Assembly: GCF_004770765.1 (NCBI RefSeq) | Contig: NZ_RQFK01000033.1 | Span: 248,001 to 312,000, forward strand | Source: Leptospira noumeaensis | GTDB taxonomy: Bacteria; Spirochaetota; Leptospiria; Leptospirales; Leptospiraceae | Direction of reading: 5' to 3' | Length of the DNA: 64,000 bases | Translations under genes and position numbers: made by a program | The notes under the pieces: generated by a model | Told to the model about the DNA's origin: nothing | The model's input: the letters and a program-made list of their open reading frames with translations, nothing else | Databases searched by the model: none | Part shown: piece after piece, positions 44,919-54,714 of the stretch | Layout of the letters: each line of letters starts with the position of its first letter | Numbering within the stretch: the stretch's first letter is position 1

Positions 44919-44976
44919 TAAAGCATTTTCCATTAACGATTAAGATAAAAATAAGTAAGTAATTTCATTTTCAAAA

Positions 44977-45312
44977 TCAGGTTAATTCTTCCGCAATTTC
45001 ACCTAACTTTTCTACTTCGGCTTTTAGGGCCTCGTATTCTCGTTTTTTGATTTCATAAAAATGTAAGGTGATTCTAGCCTTCTCTTCAATTCCTTGAGGA
45101 GTTAGTAGATAGGTGTAAGAAAGTTTATTTTTATTATTTCGAAAGTTATTCATTTTGATGAGGCCCTTATCCAAAAAGGCTTTCAAAATATAGTTCACCT
45201 TACCCAAACTAAGACCCAAGACGTCTGATGCGTCCCTCTGGGATAAATGAGGATTCTCCTCAAGCAATTGTAATAACTTGAGGTGGTGGTCATGGTATTG
45301 GAAGGATTCTTT
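44977..45312 (-). CDS. MarR-type EPS-associated transcriptional regulator
   Basis: A 111-residue winged-helix protein starting [18 protein letters not shown]; helix-turn-helix residues [24 protein letters not shown] and the wing [26 protein letters not shown] match the MarR family of EPS-associated regulators found at polysaccharide loci, followed by a C-terminal coiled coil ([14 protein letters not shown]). An in-frame start at 45360 would add 16 residues. It heads a 45-kb run of sugar genes on the same strand. Two inverted repeats lie directly upstream, suggesting autoregulation and control of the locus. Confidence 0.85.
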   Translation of the reverse strand, partial: KESFQYHDHHLKLLQLLEENPHLSQRDASDVLGLSLGKVNYILKAFLDKGLIKMNNFRNNKNKLSYTYLLTPQGIEEKARITLHFYEIKKREYEALKAEVEKLGEIAEELT

Positions 45313-45398
45313 CATGGCGGAAAAGTTCCGAAGAAGGTAGTGAGCCCAAGAACTAAGCATAGCTTCGCCCCCTGAGTCCCATTATTTTTACAAAATGT

Positions 45399-45413
45399 GT
45401 TCAGTGTTTGAAC
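45399..45413. promoter_or_regulatory. Probable operator, copy 2 (GTTCA-N5-TGAAC)
   Basis: Inverted repeat GTTCA GTGTT TGAAC with five-base arms and five-base centre, 86 bases upstream of the regulator start (39 from the longer start). It has the same arm sequence and spacing as the stronger copies at 45426-45450 and 46344-46362. Minus-strand TTCAAA and TAAAAA boxes flank it with about 16 bases between them, so it could overlap a promoter. Confidence 0.55.
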
Positions 45414-45425
45414 GAAGTAAAGAAA

Positions 45426-45450
45426 TTTTTGTTCAAGTTTTGAACAAAAA
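45426..45450. promoter_or_regulatory. Probable operator, copy 1 (11-bp perfect inverted repeat)
   Basis: A perfect inverted repeat with 11-base arms, TTTTTGTTCAA and TTGAACAAAAA, around a GTT centre. Placed between the membrane protein gene and the MarR-type regulator gene, upstream of the latter. Its symmetry and repetition at two other places favour a protein binding site over a terminator, although the T-run on one side means it could also terminate transcription from 45463-46257. Confidence 0.6.
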
Positions 45451-45462
45451 TTGTCAGGCCAA

Positions 45463-46257
45463 CTAACCGGCAGAGGGAGGATACCCTCGGCTCCGAATCC
45501 AGTAAGACACATTAGAAACCAAACCAACCAAAGCCCAAAGAAAAGGGAAAACAAAAAGAACCAAATTGATTAGAGACAATTTGGATTGAATACAATCCTC
45601 TGGCGATTCATACAAGCTGACAAATCGTATAGAGTCGGAAAGTGAAACCGAATGTTTTTCGGAGAACTCTCTTAATAATTTTTGATGGTCTTCATCCGGT
45701 GGGATCAAAACTCCAAAATTTGGATGAACCCTCTCCTCTTGCCAATGATGAAACCTGTATAAACTGGACTCGAGGGCAAAGAAATGAATTTCCGTATTGG
45801 CATCCTCTTTCCATCGGAGCGGAATCAAAACATAATGCGAAGTATGGCTATTGTCCCTTCCTTTATGGTCATGTGATTTTTTATAAATGGAAGTACTTAG
45901 AATCAACTGCGGATCCAAATGATAACCATCTAATAAAAAAAACTTGGAATTGAAATTTTTGGATTCATTGGAAACCAAAGTTTTCTCTTTCAAACTCAAT
46001 TCGATTTCTCTAACGATTTGAAATTCTTCTTTAAAATAAAAAAGAAAAACCAAGATACAAATAGTAACTATAATAAAAGAAACTTTCTCTACATAATTTG
46101 GTTTCAACAAGTGAGAGAAAAAAATGATCAGACACTGTGATGCGATGGTTGCGGTTAAAGCGAATGGAAATTCTAAATTTTTCCAAACCCAAATGGAAAA
46201 AAAAGTCCAAACCGCAAGAAGGAAAAGGTTTCCCAAAGTAATCAAGTAACGATTCAT
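45463..46257 (-). CDS. Membrane protein of unknown function
   Basis: A 264-residue protein with three N-terminal hydrophobic helices (about 5-25, 30-50, 60-76) and one C-terminal helix (about 228-248, LINLVLFVFPFLWALVGLV), with a soluble domain of about 150 residues between them. The soluble domain is rich in His and aromatic residues (KKSHDHKGRDNSHTSHY, YRFHHWQEE). I do not recognise the family. It lies between two operator-like sites, so it may share control with the polysaccharide locus. Confidence 0.6.
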   Translation of the reverse strand: MNRYLITLGNLFLLAVWTFFSIWVWKNLEFPFALTATIASQCLIIFFSHLLKPNYVEKVSFIIVTICILVFLFYFKEEFQIVREIELSLKEKTLVSNESKNFNSKFFLLDGYHLDPQLILSTSIYKKSHDHKGRDNSHTSHYVLIPLRWKEDANTEIHFFALESSLYRFHHWQEERVHPNFGVLIPPDEDHQKLLREFSEKHSVSLSDSIRFVSLYESPEDCIQSKLSLINLVLFVFPFLWALVGLVSNVSYWIRSRGYPPSAG

Positions 46258-46343
46258 TTCACTATCAAAAATCCCAAATCACAATGGCAACCGTTACAAC
46301 ACTTACAAGCAAAATCATTAGTCAGAAAACAAGGGATTCTCTT

Positions 46344-46362
46344 TTGTTCAAGTTATGAACAA
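46344..46362. promoter_or_regulatory. Probable operator, copy 3 (TTGTTCA-N5-TGAACAA)
   Basis: Perfect inverted repeat with seven-base arms TTGTTCA and TGAACAA around AGTTA. It lies in the 192-base interval between the divergent genes at 45463-46257 (minus) and 46450-47580 (plus), 88 bases before the plus-strand start. Arm sequence and spacing equal those at 45399-45413 and 45426-45450. Confidence 0.6.
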
Positions 46363-46449
46363 TGTTTGCAGAAAAGAAAAGAAACCGAACGGTCTTTATC
46401 CATTTCTCTCGCTTTCCAATTGACGAAAGACCTACCCAAAGGAATACCA

Positions 46450-47580
46450 ATGGTAATGAAACCTAAAAAACGAACGGTTGCTTACGATTTCCTAATCAAA
46501 CTTGTGAGTTTCACAAAAAACCTAGTTTTCCATTCAATAGAAGAAAATTTTTCAGACGCAGAAAATCACTTAGAAACACCCTATCCTTCTGCCTTACTCT
46601 GCAACCATGTTTCCGAAGCCGATGTAGTTTCCCTTTCTATAGTTTATCCTAGACTCAAACCCAAAATCAAAATGATCATTCCTGCAAGAGAAGACATCTT
46701 AGCACCAGGTTTTTTACAAAAGGAATTCCGAGCCAAGGGAGTTCTCAAATGGATCTTCCGATTCATCGATGCCACAAAAATCATTCCATTTTTATTACGT
46801 TATATTGGAGCCGTTCCCATCAAACGACCGTTTCGCGACAACACAAGAGAGCTAATCAAAAGAGGCGAGTTAAGAGATACAGTAGATAACGAATGGAATG
46901 ACCTTGTGGCTCATATTAAAAAAGGTCGAAATTTATTTATGTTTCCAGAAGGCACATACAACCAGGACGGATTTTTAAACCAGGTAAAACGCGGTGCTTA
47001 TTACATTAAATCCAAAATTGGACAACTTCATTTTAATAGTTTTACACTCACTTACGACCATCTGTCCTATAAAAAAACAAAGTTATATATCAAATATGGA
47101 AAACCATTCCAATTTGATCCAGATTTTACCGCCGACCAAGTGGTAAAACTTGTCAGTGAAAAATTAGGTAAAAACTACACAGTTACATTAGGGAACCTCA
47201 CCTCTTTTGTTTTATTTAAATTTGGAAAGGAAACCAAAATCAAACAACAACAGTTTATAGAGTTACTTTTGAAACTAAAAAAACAAATCGAAATTTCATT
47301 CCCAGAAATCACACTTGCATCGGAACTGAAAGGAGAAATTTTTCACGACCAATTGGAATCCATTTTTTCCAATCTAAAAAAGTTCAAACTAATTGACTGG
47401 GAAAACCAAATCATTTCTACAAAAGAAAGTCTTTACCATTTACCAAAGTCACTTCATAACTTAAAAAAGATGAATACAGTTTTATATCATAAAAACCAAC
47501 TGACAGCCCATATGTCTCACTTAGAAGAGATATGGAACGGAGTATTTACAGGACATGGAGCTTATCATGAAACCACTTAA
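46450..47580 (+). CDS. PlsC-like 1-acyl-glycerol-3-phosphate acyltransferase
   Basis: A 376-residue acyltransferase. The chosen ATG at 46450 has AAAGGA about six bases upstream; an upstream TTG at 46366 is possible but would run through the region just after the operator. Motif I is NHVSEAD (HX4D), motif III FMFPEGTYNQDG, and GAVPIKRPF is a plausible motif II. Family members acylate lysophosphatidate or similar at the inner membrane. About 180 residues follow the catalytic domain without a recognised motif. Being under an operator shared with the O-antigen regulator hints at envelope remodelling. Confidence 0.78.
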   Translation: MVMKPKKRTVAYDFLIKLVSFTKNLVFHSIEENFSDAENHLETPYPSALLCNHVSEADVVSLSIVYPRLKPKIKMIIPAREDILAPGFLQKEFRAKGVLKWIFRFIDATKIIPFLLRYIGAVPIKRPFRDNTRELIKRGELRDTVDNEWNDLVAHIKKGRNLFMFPEGTYNQDGFLNQVKRGAYYIKSKIGQLHFNSFTLTYDHLSYKKTKLYIKYGKPFQFDPDFTADQVVKLVSEKLGKNYTVTLGNLTSFVLFKFGKETKIKQQQFIELLLKLKKQIEISFPEITLASELKGEIFHDQLESIFSNLKKFKLIDWENQIISTKESLYHLPKSLHNLKKMNTVLYHKNQLTAHMSHLEEIWNGVFTGHGAYHETT

Positions 47581-47761
47581 ACCCATACGTTTGCTTTTAT
47601 TTTTTAGTTTATTTTTTGTTGGATGCGGAACCATTTCCCGTGGTTGCGCCAAATACTTTGGTTATGATGAGGTTTGTGTAGACGGAGTCAAATACATCCA
47701 ATTCACATCAGGAGCAAGTGTGAAATACAACCCGGATGGAACAATAGCCACTTGCCGTTAG
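47567..47761 (+). CDS. Small lipoprotein
   Basis: A 64-residue protein with a signal peptide (KPLKPIRLLLFFSLFFVG) and lipobox FVGC, the lipidated Cys being residue 20. The mature part has several cysteines and a TSGASVKYNPDGT motif. Its ATG lies inside the end of the acyltransferase gene (14-base overlap), so the two are co-translated. No function can be assigned. Confidence 0.7.
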   Translation: MKPLKPIRLLLFFSLFFVGCGTISRGCAKYFGYDEVCVDGVKYIQFTSGASVKYNPDGTIATCR

Positions 47762-47788
47762 ATTTTTCAGCAAATTATCTACTTTAAA

Positions 47789-48607
47789 CTATTTCCGGTT
47801 CTTTTTTACTTCCCAAAGTAAAATGGAACCGGCAGCCGAAACATTTAGCGAATTCACAACTCCATTCATAGGAATCTTAAGAATGAAATCACAAAGCGAT
47901 TGTAGATGGACACTCATCCCTTTAGCTTCATTTCCTAAAATGACTAGGATTGGAGAATTTAAAGTTTTATCCACTAACGAAGATTTACCGGTAGAATCAG
48001 ATCCAACTACCTGAAGACCAACACGTTCTTTTTCTTTTTTTAAAAATGTTTCCAATACAGATAGAGATTCGATGAAAACTATTTTAGTATGAAATATACT
48101 CCCAAGGCTTGCACGAATGACTTTAGGTTCATATACATCGATTGCATGGCCCAAAACAAAAACCGCATCGACTAAGAAAGCATCTGCGGATCGCAAAATC
48201 GAACCAAAGTTTCCTAAATCACTTGGCCTATCAAAAAGTAAGTAAAATGGATTTTTAACTTCTGGAAGATCTTCTAAATCATAACTCGAAATTTTTGCGG
48301 TAACAAGTAACTCTGAAGGATTTTCTTTTTCAGAAAGTTCCAGATACAATTCGGGAGATACTTCCAACTGTTTTACCGAGGGGTTTGACTTTAATACCGA
48401 TTCCCCCCACTGCGACAAAGTACGCCCTTCCTGAAAAATGATCCTTGTGATCTGCCAACGGGCTGCCATCAATTGTTTGATGTTTTCCGTTCCCTCCACA
48501 AACACTTCCTTTTCCTTACTTCTTTTGGTACGGTTGGAACGAAGTGCTTCAAGGATCTGAAACTCAGAATTTTTGACCGAAATTTTCAGCGGTCGTTTTG
48601 TACTCAT
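47789..48607 (-). CDS. SpoU/TrmH-family RNA 2'-O-methyltransferase
   Basis: A 272-residue SPOUT methyltransferase. An N-terminal substrate-binding domain (FVEGTENIKQLM) is followed by the catalytic domain with motif 1 NFGSILRSADAF, motif 2 LVILGNEAKGMS and motif 3 IPMNGVVNSLNVSAAGSI. It methylates a ribose in rRNA or tRNA; the exact site is not readable. It starts at ATG 48607, seven bases after the FadH-like gene, and converges on the small lipoprotein gene. Confidence 0.9.
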   Translation of the reverse strand: MSTKRPLKISVKNSEFQILEALRSNRTKRSKEKEVFVEGTENIKQLMAARWQITRIIFQEGRTLSQWGESVLKSNPSVKQLEVSPELYLELSEKENPSELLVTAKISSYDLEDLPEVKNPFYLLFDRPSDLGNFGSILRSADAFLVDAVFVLGHAIDVYEPKVIRASLGSIFHTKIVFIESLSVLETFLKKEKERVGLQVVGSDSTGKSSLVDKTLNSPILVILGNEAKGMSVHLQSLCDFILKIPMNGVVNSLNVSAAGSILLWEVKKNRK

Positions 48608-48614
48608 CAAACTT

Positions 48615-50633
<2,019 letters not shown>

Positions 50634-50708
50634 CTACAAAAATAGAAAATGGAAGAATTTGGCAAGATTTACTTGCAATCCATGGGGAAACAGGTATAAC
50701 AATCCCCT

Positions 50709-51125
50709 GTGGTTATTGGGACTGAGACTAAAAATAGAAAAAATGCCATTCTCTTTGTAGATGATGAGACCATCATTTTACTGAGCATGAAGTCTCAAGT
50801 CAGACAACGTTTCGGAGAAAAATACAAATACCTAACAGCAGACAATGCAAAGGAAGCATGGGATCTTCTCCAAGAATTAGAAGAAGAAGGAAGTTCTGTT
50901 TCCGTCATCATTACTGATTGGTCCATGCCTGGAATGAATGGGGATGAATTTTTACGAAAGGTACACCAAACCTATCCAGAGATTGAAAAGGTGATCGTCA
51001 CAGGTTTTGCAGACCAAAAATCAATGGATGAATTAAACTTGGAAATTGGTCCCATTGTTTGTTTGAAAAAACCTTGGGACGAAGAAGAACTCATCACCAC
51101 TATTTCCAAGGCAATGGAAACTTAA
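50709..51125 (+). CDS. Response regulator (receiver domain only)
   Basis: A 138-residue CheY-like receiver: acidic pair Asp18-Asp19 in LFVDDE, phospho-acceptor Asp70 in IITDWSMPGMNGDEF, Thr in VIVTGFAD and Lys in CLKKPW. No output domain follows. GTG at 50709 is the only start I can find that keeps the first strand. It converges on the histidine kinase gene, the two stop codons sharing a TTAA. The two may be partners. Confidence 0.87.
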   Translation: MVIGTETKNRKNAILFVDDETIILLSMKSQVRQRFGEKYKYLTADNAKEAWDLLQELEEEGSSVSVIITDWSMPGMNGDEFLRKVHQTYPEIEKVIVTGFADQKSMDELNLEIGPIVCLKKPWDEEELITTISKAMET

Positions 51126-53806
51126 ACATTTTTGGGAAGGTAAATGGAAAATATCGTTTTTCCAGGCACAGAAGAAAGTTCAATCCTACCACCGTGACGT
51201 TTCACAATTTTATTTACGATATCGAGACCAAGTCCACTCCCTTCACCAGGAGGTTTGGTGGTAAAAAATGGTTCAAAGATTTTTGATTGGATCTCTTCTG
51301 GAACACCTGGACCTGAGTCCCTAAACGAAACCAAAATTTCCTCTCCAAAATCTTTTACTGTAATTTCTAAATCTCCAACAAAGGACATGGCTTGGAGTGC
51401 ATTATAAATTAAATTGGTCCATACATGCAAAAGATCTTCCGGATAACAATCAATAGGTTCTACTAAATCAAAGTTTTTGACTAAATTGATTCCTCGTTTT
51501 AATTGGTTTTGATAAATGGTTAATACGGTTTCTATGGTTTCAGGGATGGAGGCCTTATTTTTTTTCCCACTCACGTCAAACCTGGAAAAATTCTTCAAGG
51601 CATACATAATTTTAGAAATTCGATCCACTGCCAATTGAATGGAACGAGTGTTCCTTCGAAATTGGATCTCCAGGGACAAATAATCTAAGAATATTTTTAT
51701 ATAATGGGAATGAAATAAAGGAAGATAACTTGGATCAATTTCGCCGATTCCTAAATCCACCCAAATATCAGCCAGTTCTTCAGCTTGGGCGTTTGTAAAT
51801 CCGTTGGTCAAAAACAATTCACGATTTCTTTTTTTACGAAGACGATCCTCTTTTCCTGTATAAAATTCAATGGGCCTATCTAAATTTCCAAGAATCGTTT
51901 TTAAAATTTTTTGTTCTAGAACTGGAACTGACAAAATGGCTTCCCGAAAGAGCTGGGAAGCAAGCCCATACCTTTTTTGCCAATCCATCATATTCTGGTT
52001 GGAGGCTTTTACTGCCCCGATAGGATTATTGATTTCATGGGCGATCCCAGCAATTAACTGTCCTAAGGCGGCGAGTTTTTCCGATTGGATTAATTGCTCC
52101 TGGGTTCGTTTTAAATTTTCGAAAGCCATTTCCAATTCTAGTTTTTGTTTTTCAATGAGTTTGTTTTTATCTCTAATTTCTGCATTGATTAAACGTAATT
52201 CTTCTACTTCTTTTAAGGGACTCAAATCAAAGATACTATACGCGATGGAATTGGTTTCTTTATAAAGAAATCGTTTGATAGAAACAAGGGCTGGGAAAAA
52301 GTCTCCATTTTTTTTCCTACAAACAATTTCTATGGATCCGGCTTGGTTGGTTGAAATTCTTTCTCGAATGATTCGAAGTGATTTTGTGGAAAGTAGGTTT
52401 CGTATTTTTAATTGGGGAGTATCTTCCAAATCATAACCAAATAATTTTTGGAATGCAAAATTTGAATCTTTGACTGTTAATCCACCGGCATCAAAAATAA
52501 GGAAGGCCTCTGTCGAAAACTGATAAAAAGCTTCAAACCTTTCGTCCGACTTTCGTAATGCTTCTTCACTGAGTTTGATTTCAGTGATATCCAAAACCGT
52601 TCCTCGCAGGATCAACGGTTTGCCGTCTTTGGATCTAGTTAGTTTTCCAATGGCTTCAATCCAATGGAGTTTTCCATCTGGATGGTTAATTCGATTGCGA
52701 AGCCTATACGCAGACCTACTCGGATCATTCAAAAGATTCGTTGTTTCTTTTGTCATTAATTCCAAATCATCTTTGTAGATTAAAGATAAAAATTTTTCTT
52801 CAGTTATTTCAAAATTTTCACCCGGGTATCCATAAATATTATAAGTTTGGGGAGACCAAAATATGGCCCTTGTTTCTAAATCCCAACTCCAAATTCCCAT
52901 TTTTGCAGCATCAAGCGCCATCATAAGTCTTGATTCTGATTCTTTTAAAGCAAAACTGGCATCGGTTTGTTTGGTGCGATCGATCATTGCACCAAGCAAT
53001 CGATAGGCGACCCCAAATTCATCGTATAAAAAAATTCCATTGTCTTCAATGTAAACATAGTCACCCAACTTTGTTTGATAACGATATTCAGCAGAAAACT
53101 TTTTTTGACTTTCCGAAGATTCTCGAAATAATTTCAAAGTAGTTTCTCTATCTTCTGGATGGATGAAAGCAAACCATTCTGAAAATCCAAACTTTTGGTA
53201 TTCTTCTGCAGAAAAACCGGTAATTTCTTCAATGGCACCACCCCAATGATTATTACCAGATCGAATGTCCATATCATACACTAAACTTAATGACAGTTCG
53301 GTGATCATACGATATTTGGATTCACTGTATTCTAAGGCTTTTTGTTTTAAAACATTCTCTGTTATATCTGTAATGAGAAAAACTAAAAAGGAAAGTTCTC
53401 CTTCTTTATTGAATACCGGAGATCCATTGATCGAGAGGTATTTTTTATTTCCTGACGAATCTTCAATGGCATGGCGAATGTCTGTGACTGGTTTTTTAGT
53501 TTTTAAGATAATATTGAAGGGTTGGTCTTCTTCCCTCCAAAGTCCACCGTCGAGAGAAGTATTTTTCCATTCAGGTGCATCGTATGTTCGGGAAAGGATG
53601 TCATTCAAACGGATGCCTAGAACTGACTCAGATGCCGGGTTGGCATAACGAATTTGTCCCAATAGATTGAGAACCATCATGGCAGTGGAACTGACATTCA
53701 TGATGGTTGTCAAAAGTTCCGCTTCGACAAAGGTTTCTTCGACGGAGAGACCTCTCAGTGATCTCTCGCCGTCCTTACCTTCGCCTTTTGAAAACTTAGG
53801 ATCCAC
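51122..53806 (-). CDS. Multi-PAS sensor histidine kinase
   Basis: An 894-residue soluble kinase without membrane segments. Four or five PAS domains precede the catalytic part ([39 protein letters not shown] junction, [31 protein letters not shown]). A coiled coil leads to the phospho-acceptor box [16 protein letters not shown] and a HATPase domain with [19 protein letters not shown] and [11 protein letters not shown]. The insert between H-box and ATPase is long (about 170 residues). It likely senses an intracellular redox or small-molecule signal. Confidence 0.9.
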   Translation of the reverse strand: MDPKFSKGEGKDGERSLRGLSVEETFVEAELLTTIMNVSSTAMMVLNLLGQIRYANPASESVLGIRLNDILSRTYDAPEWKNTSLDGGLWREEDQPFNIILKTKKPVTDIRHAIEDSSGNKKYLSINGSPVFNKEGELSFLVFLITDITENVLKQKALEYSESKYRMITELSLSLVYDMDIRSGNNHWGGAIEEITGFSAEEYQKFGFSEWFAFIHPEDRETTLKLFRESSESQKKFSAEYRYQTKLGDYVYIEDNGIFLYDEFGVAYRLLGAMIDRTKQTDASFALKESESRLMMALDAAKMGIWSWDLETRAIFWSPQTYNIYGYPGENFEITEEKFLSLIYKDDLELMTKETTNLLNDPSRSAYRLRNRINHPDGKLHWIEAIGKLTRSKDGKPLILRGTVLDITEIKLSEEALRKSDERFEAFYQFSTEAFLIFDAGGLTVKDSNFAFQKLFGYDLEDTPQLKIRNLLSTKSLRIIRERISTNQAGSIEIVCRKKNGDFFPALVSIKRFLYKETNSIAYSIFDLSPLKEVEELRLINAEIRDKNKLIEKQKLELEMAFENLKRTQEQLIQSEKLAALGQLIAGIAHEINNPIGAVKASNQNMMDWQKRYGLASQLFREAILSVPVLEQKILKTILGNLDRPIEFYTGKEDRLRKKRNRELFLTNGFTNAQAEELADIWVDLGIGEIDPSYLPLFHSHYIKIFLDYLSLEIQFRRNTRSIQLAVDRISKIMYALKNFSRFDVSGKKNKASIPETIETVLTIYQNQLKRGINLVKNFDLVEPIDCYPEDLLHVWTNLIYNALQAMSFVGDLEITVKDFGEEILVSFRDSGPGVPEEIQSKIFEPFFTTKPPGEGSGLGLDIVNKIVKRHGGRIELSSVPGKTIFSIYLPKNV

Positions 53807-53818
53807 TAGAGTGTAGAC

Positions 53819-54577
53819 TTATTTTTTTAATGAATCCAATTTAGATGCTTCGATTTTTTGATAAACCGGCAAAATGAAAAACAAAAACCGATCTAACACC
53901 TGGATGAAACGAAACAGAAAAGAAGGATACACTTCTTTGGAATCAGATAGAATTCCCTTCACCACCTTTTTGGCAACAGTTTCTGCCGTTTGGCTTGGGA
54001 AAGGAACGGGTACTTTTTTCCCAGCCGAATCAAAGAACTTGGTTCTTGTTGCTATCGGGTAAACAACCATCACACGGTTTCCTGGTTTTAATTCAAAACG
54101 GTAAGCATCAATAAAGGAACGAACTGCTGCTTTCGTGGAAGAATACTGAGCATATCCAGGTAGTGCTAAATGACTCATGGCCGAAGCAGTGACTACGAAT
54201 AAAAAAGGCTCTTTCCTTGTATGATTGAGCGAAATGAGTGTGTATAAGGGCGAAAATACATTTGTGCTATAAATTCGATCAATTCTGTCCCAATCAGCAT
54301 TCTCAATGACTTCGTAATAAGCAAAACCTGCATTCGCATAAAAAATATCAATGCCACCCAATTTTTTATCTGCATCTTTTAATAATTTATCCAAATTTTC
54401 TTTTTTAGATACGTCGCATTTGTAAGGGATGACACTCGGATGTTCTAGAATGTTTTTTTCATTTAAATCACAAGCAAGGATTTTGACCCCTTCGTGCTTT
54501 AACACTTGCAATACGGTTTCTTTTCCGATTCCGGAACCGGCACCGGTAATTACGATTCTTTTGTTTTTTAGTTCCAT
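53819..54577 (-). CDS. Short-chain dehydrogenase/reductase
   Basis: A 252-residue classical SDR with TGAGSGIGKE, YANAGFAYYE in the NNAG position, FVVTASAMSHLALPG and YAQYSSTKAA (YxxxK). A C-terminal hydrophobic stretch (FIQVLDRFLFFILPVYQ) resembles membrane-associated SDRs acting on lipids or retinol-like substrates. It sits 12 bases after the histidine kinase gene end and is transcribed toward it, so may be the first gene of that unit. Confidence 0.85.
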   Translation of the reverse strand: MELKNKRIVITGAGSGIGKETVLQVLKHEGVKILACDLNEKNILEHPSVIPYKCDVSKKENLDKLLKDADKKLGGIDIFYANAGFAYYEVIENADWDRIDRIYSTNVFSPLYTLISLNHTRKEPFLFVVTASAMSHLALPGYAQYSSTKAAVRSFIDAYRFELKPGNRVMVVYPIATRTKFFDSAGKKVPVPFPSQTAETVAKKVVKGILSDSKEVYPSFLFRFIQVLDRFLFFILPVYQKIEASKLDSLKK

Positions 54578-54714
54578 ATTGGTGAAACCTAAAGGAGAGA
54601 GATTCGGAATAAAGTTCTTTTTGATGAGATGTCTAACTTTTTTAGAACATTTCTATAAAAAATCTTTACTAACTATTTTTTATCCTTAAATTTTGTTTTC
54701 CCCGGAGAATCGGA

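Noticed and set aside
45426..45450. Intrinsic terminator for the gene at 45463-46257.
   Set aside because: Stem is AT-rich, and the same arms recur at two other promoter-like places, one of them not after any gene; an operator fits better, though a dual role is not excluded.
45399..45450. LexA box.
   Set aside because: Arms and spacing (GTTCA-N5-TGAAC) do not fit the reported leptospiral LexA palindrome TTTG-N5-CAAA.
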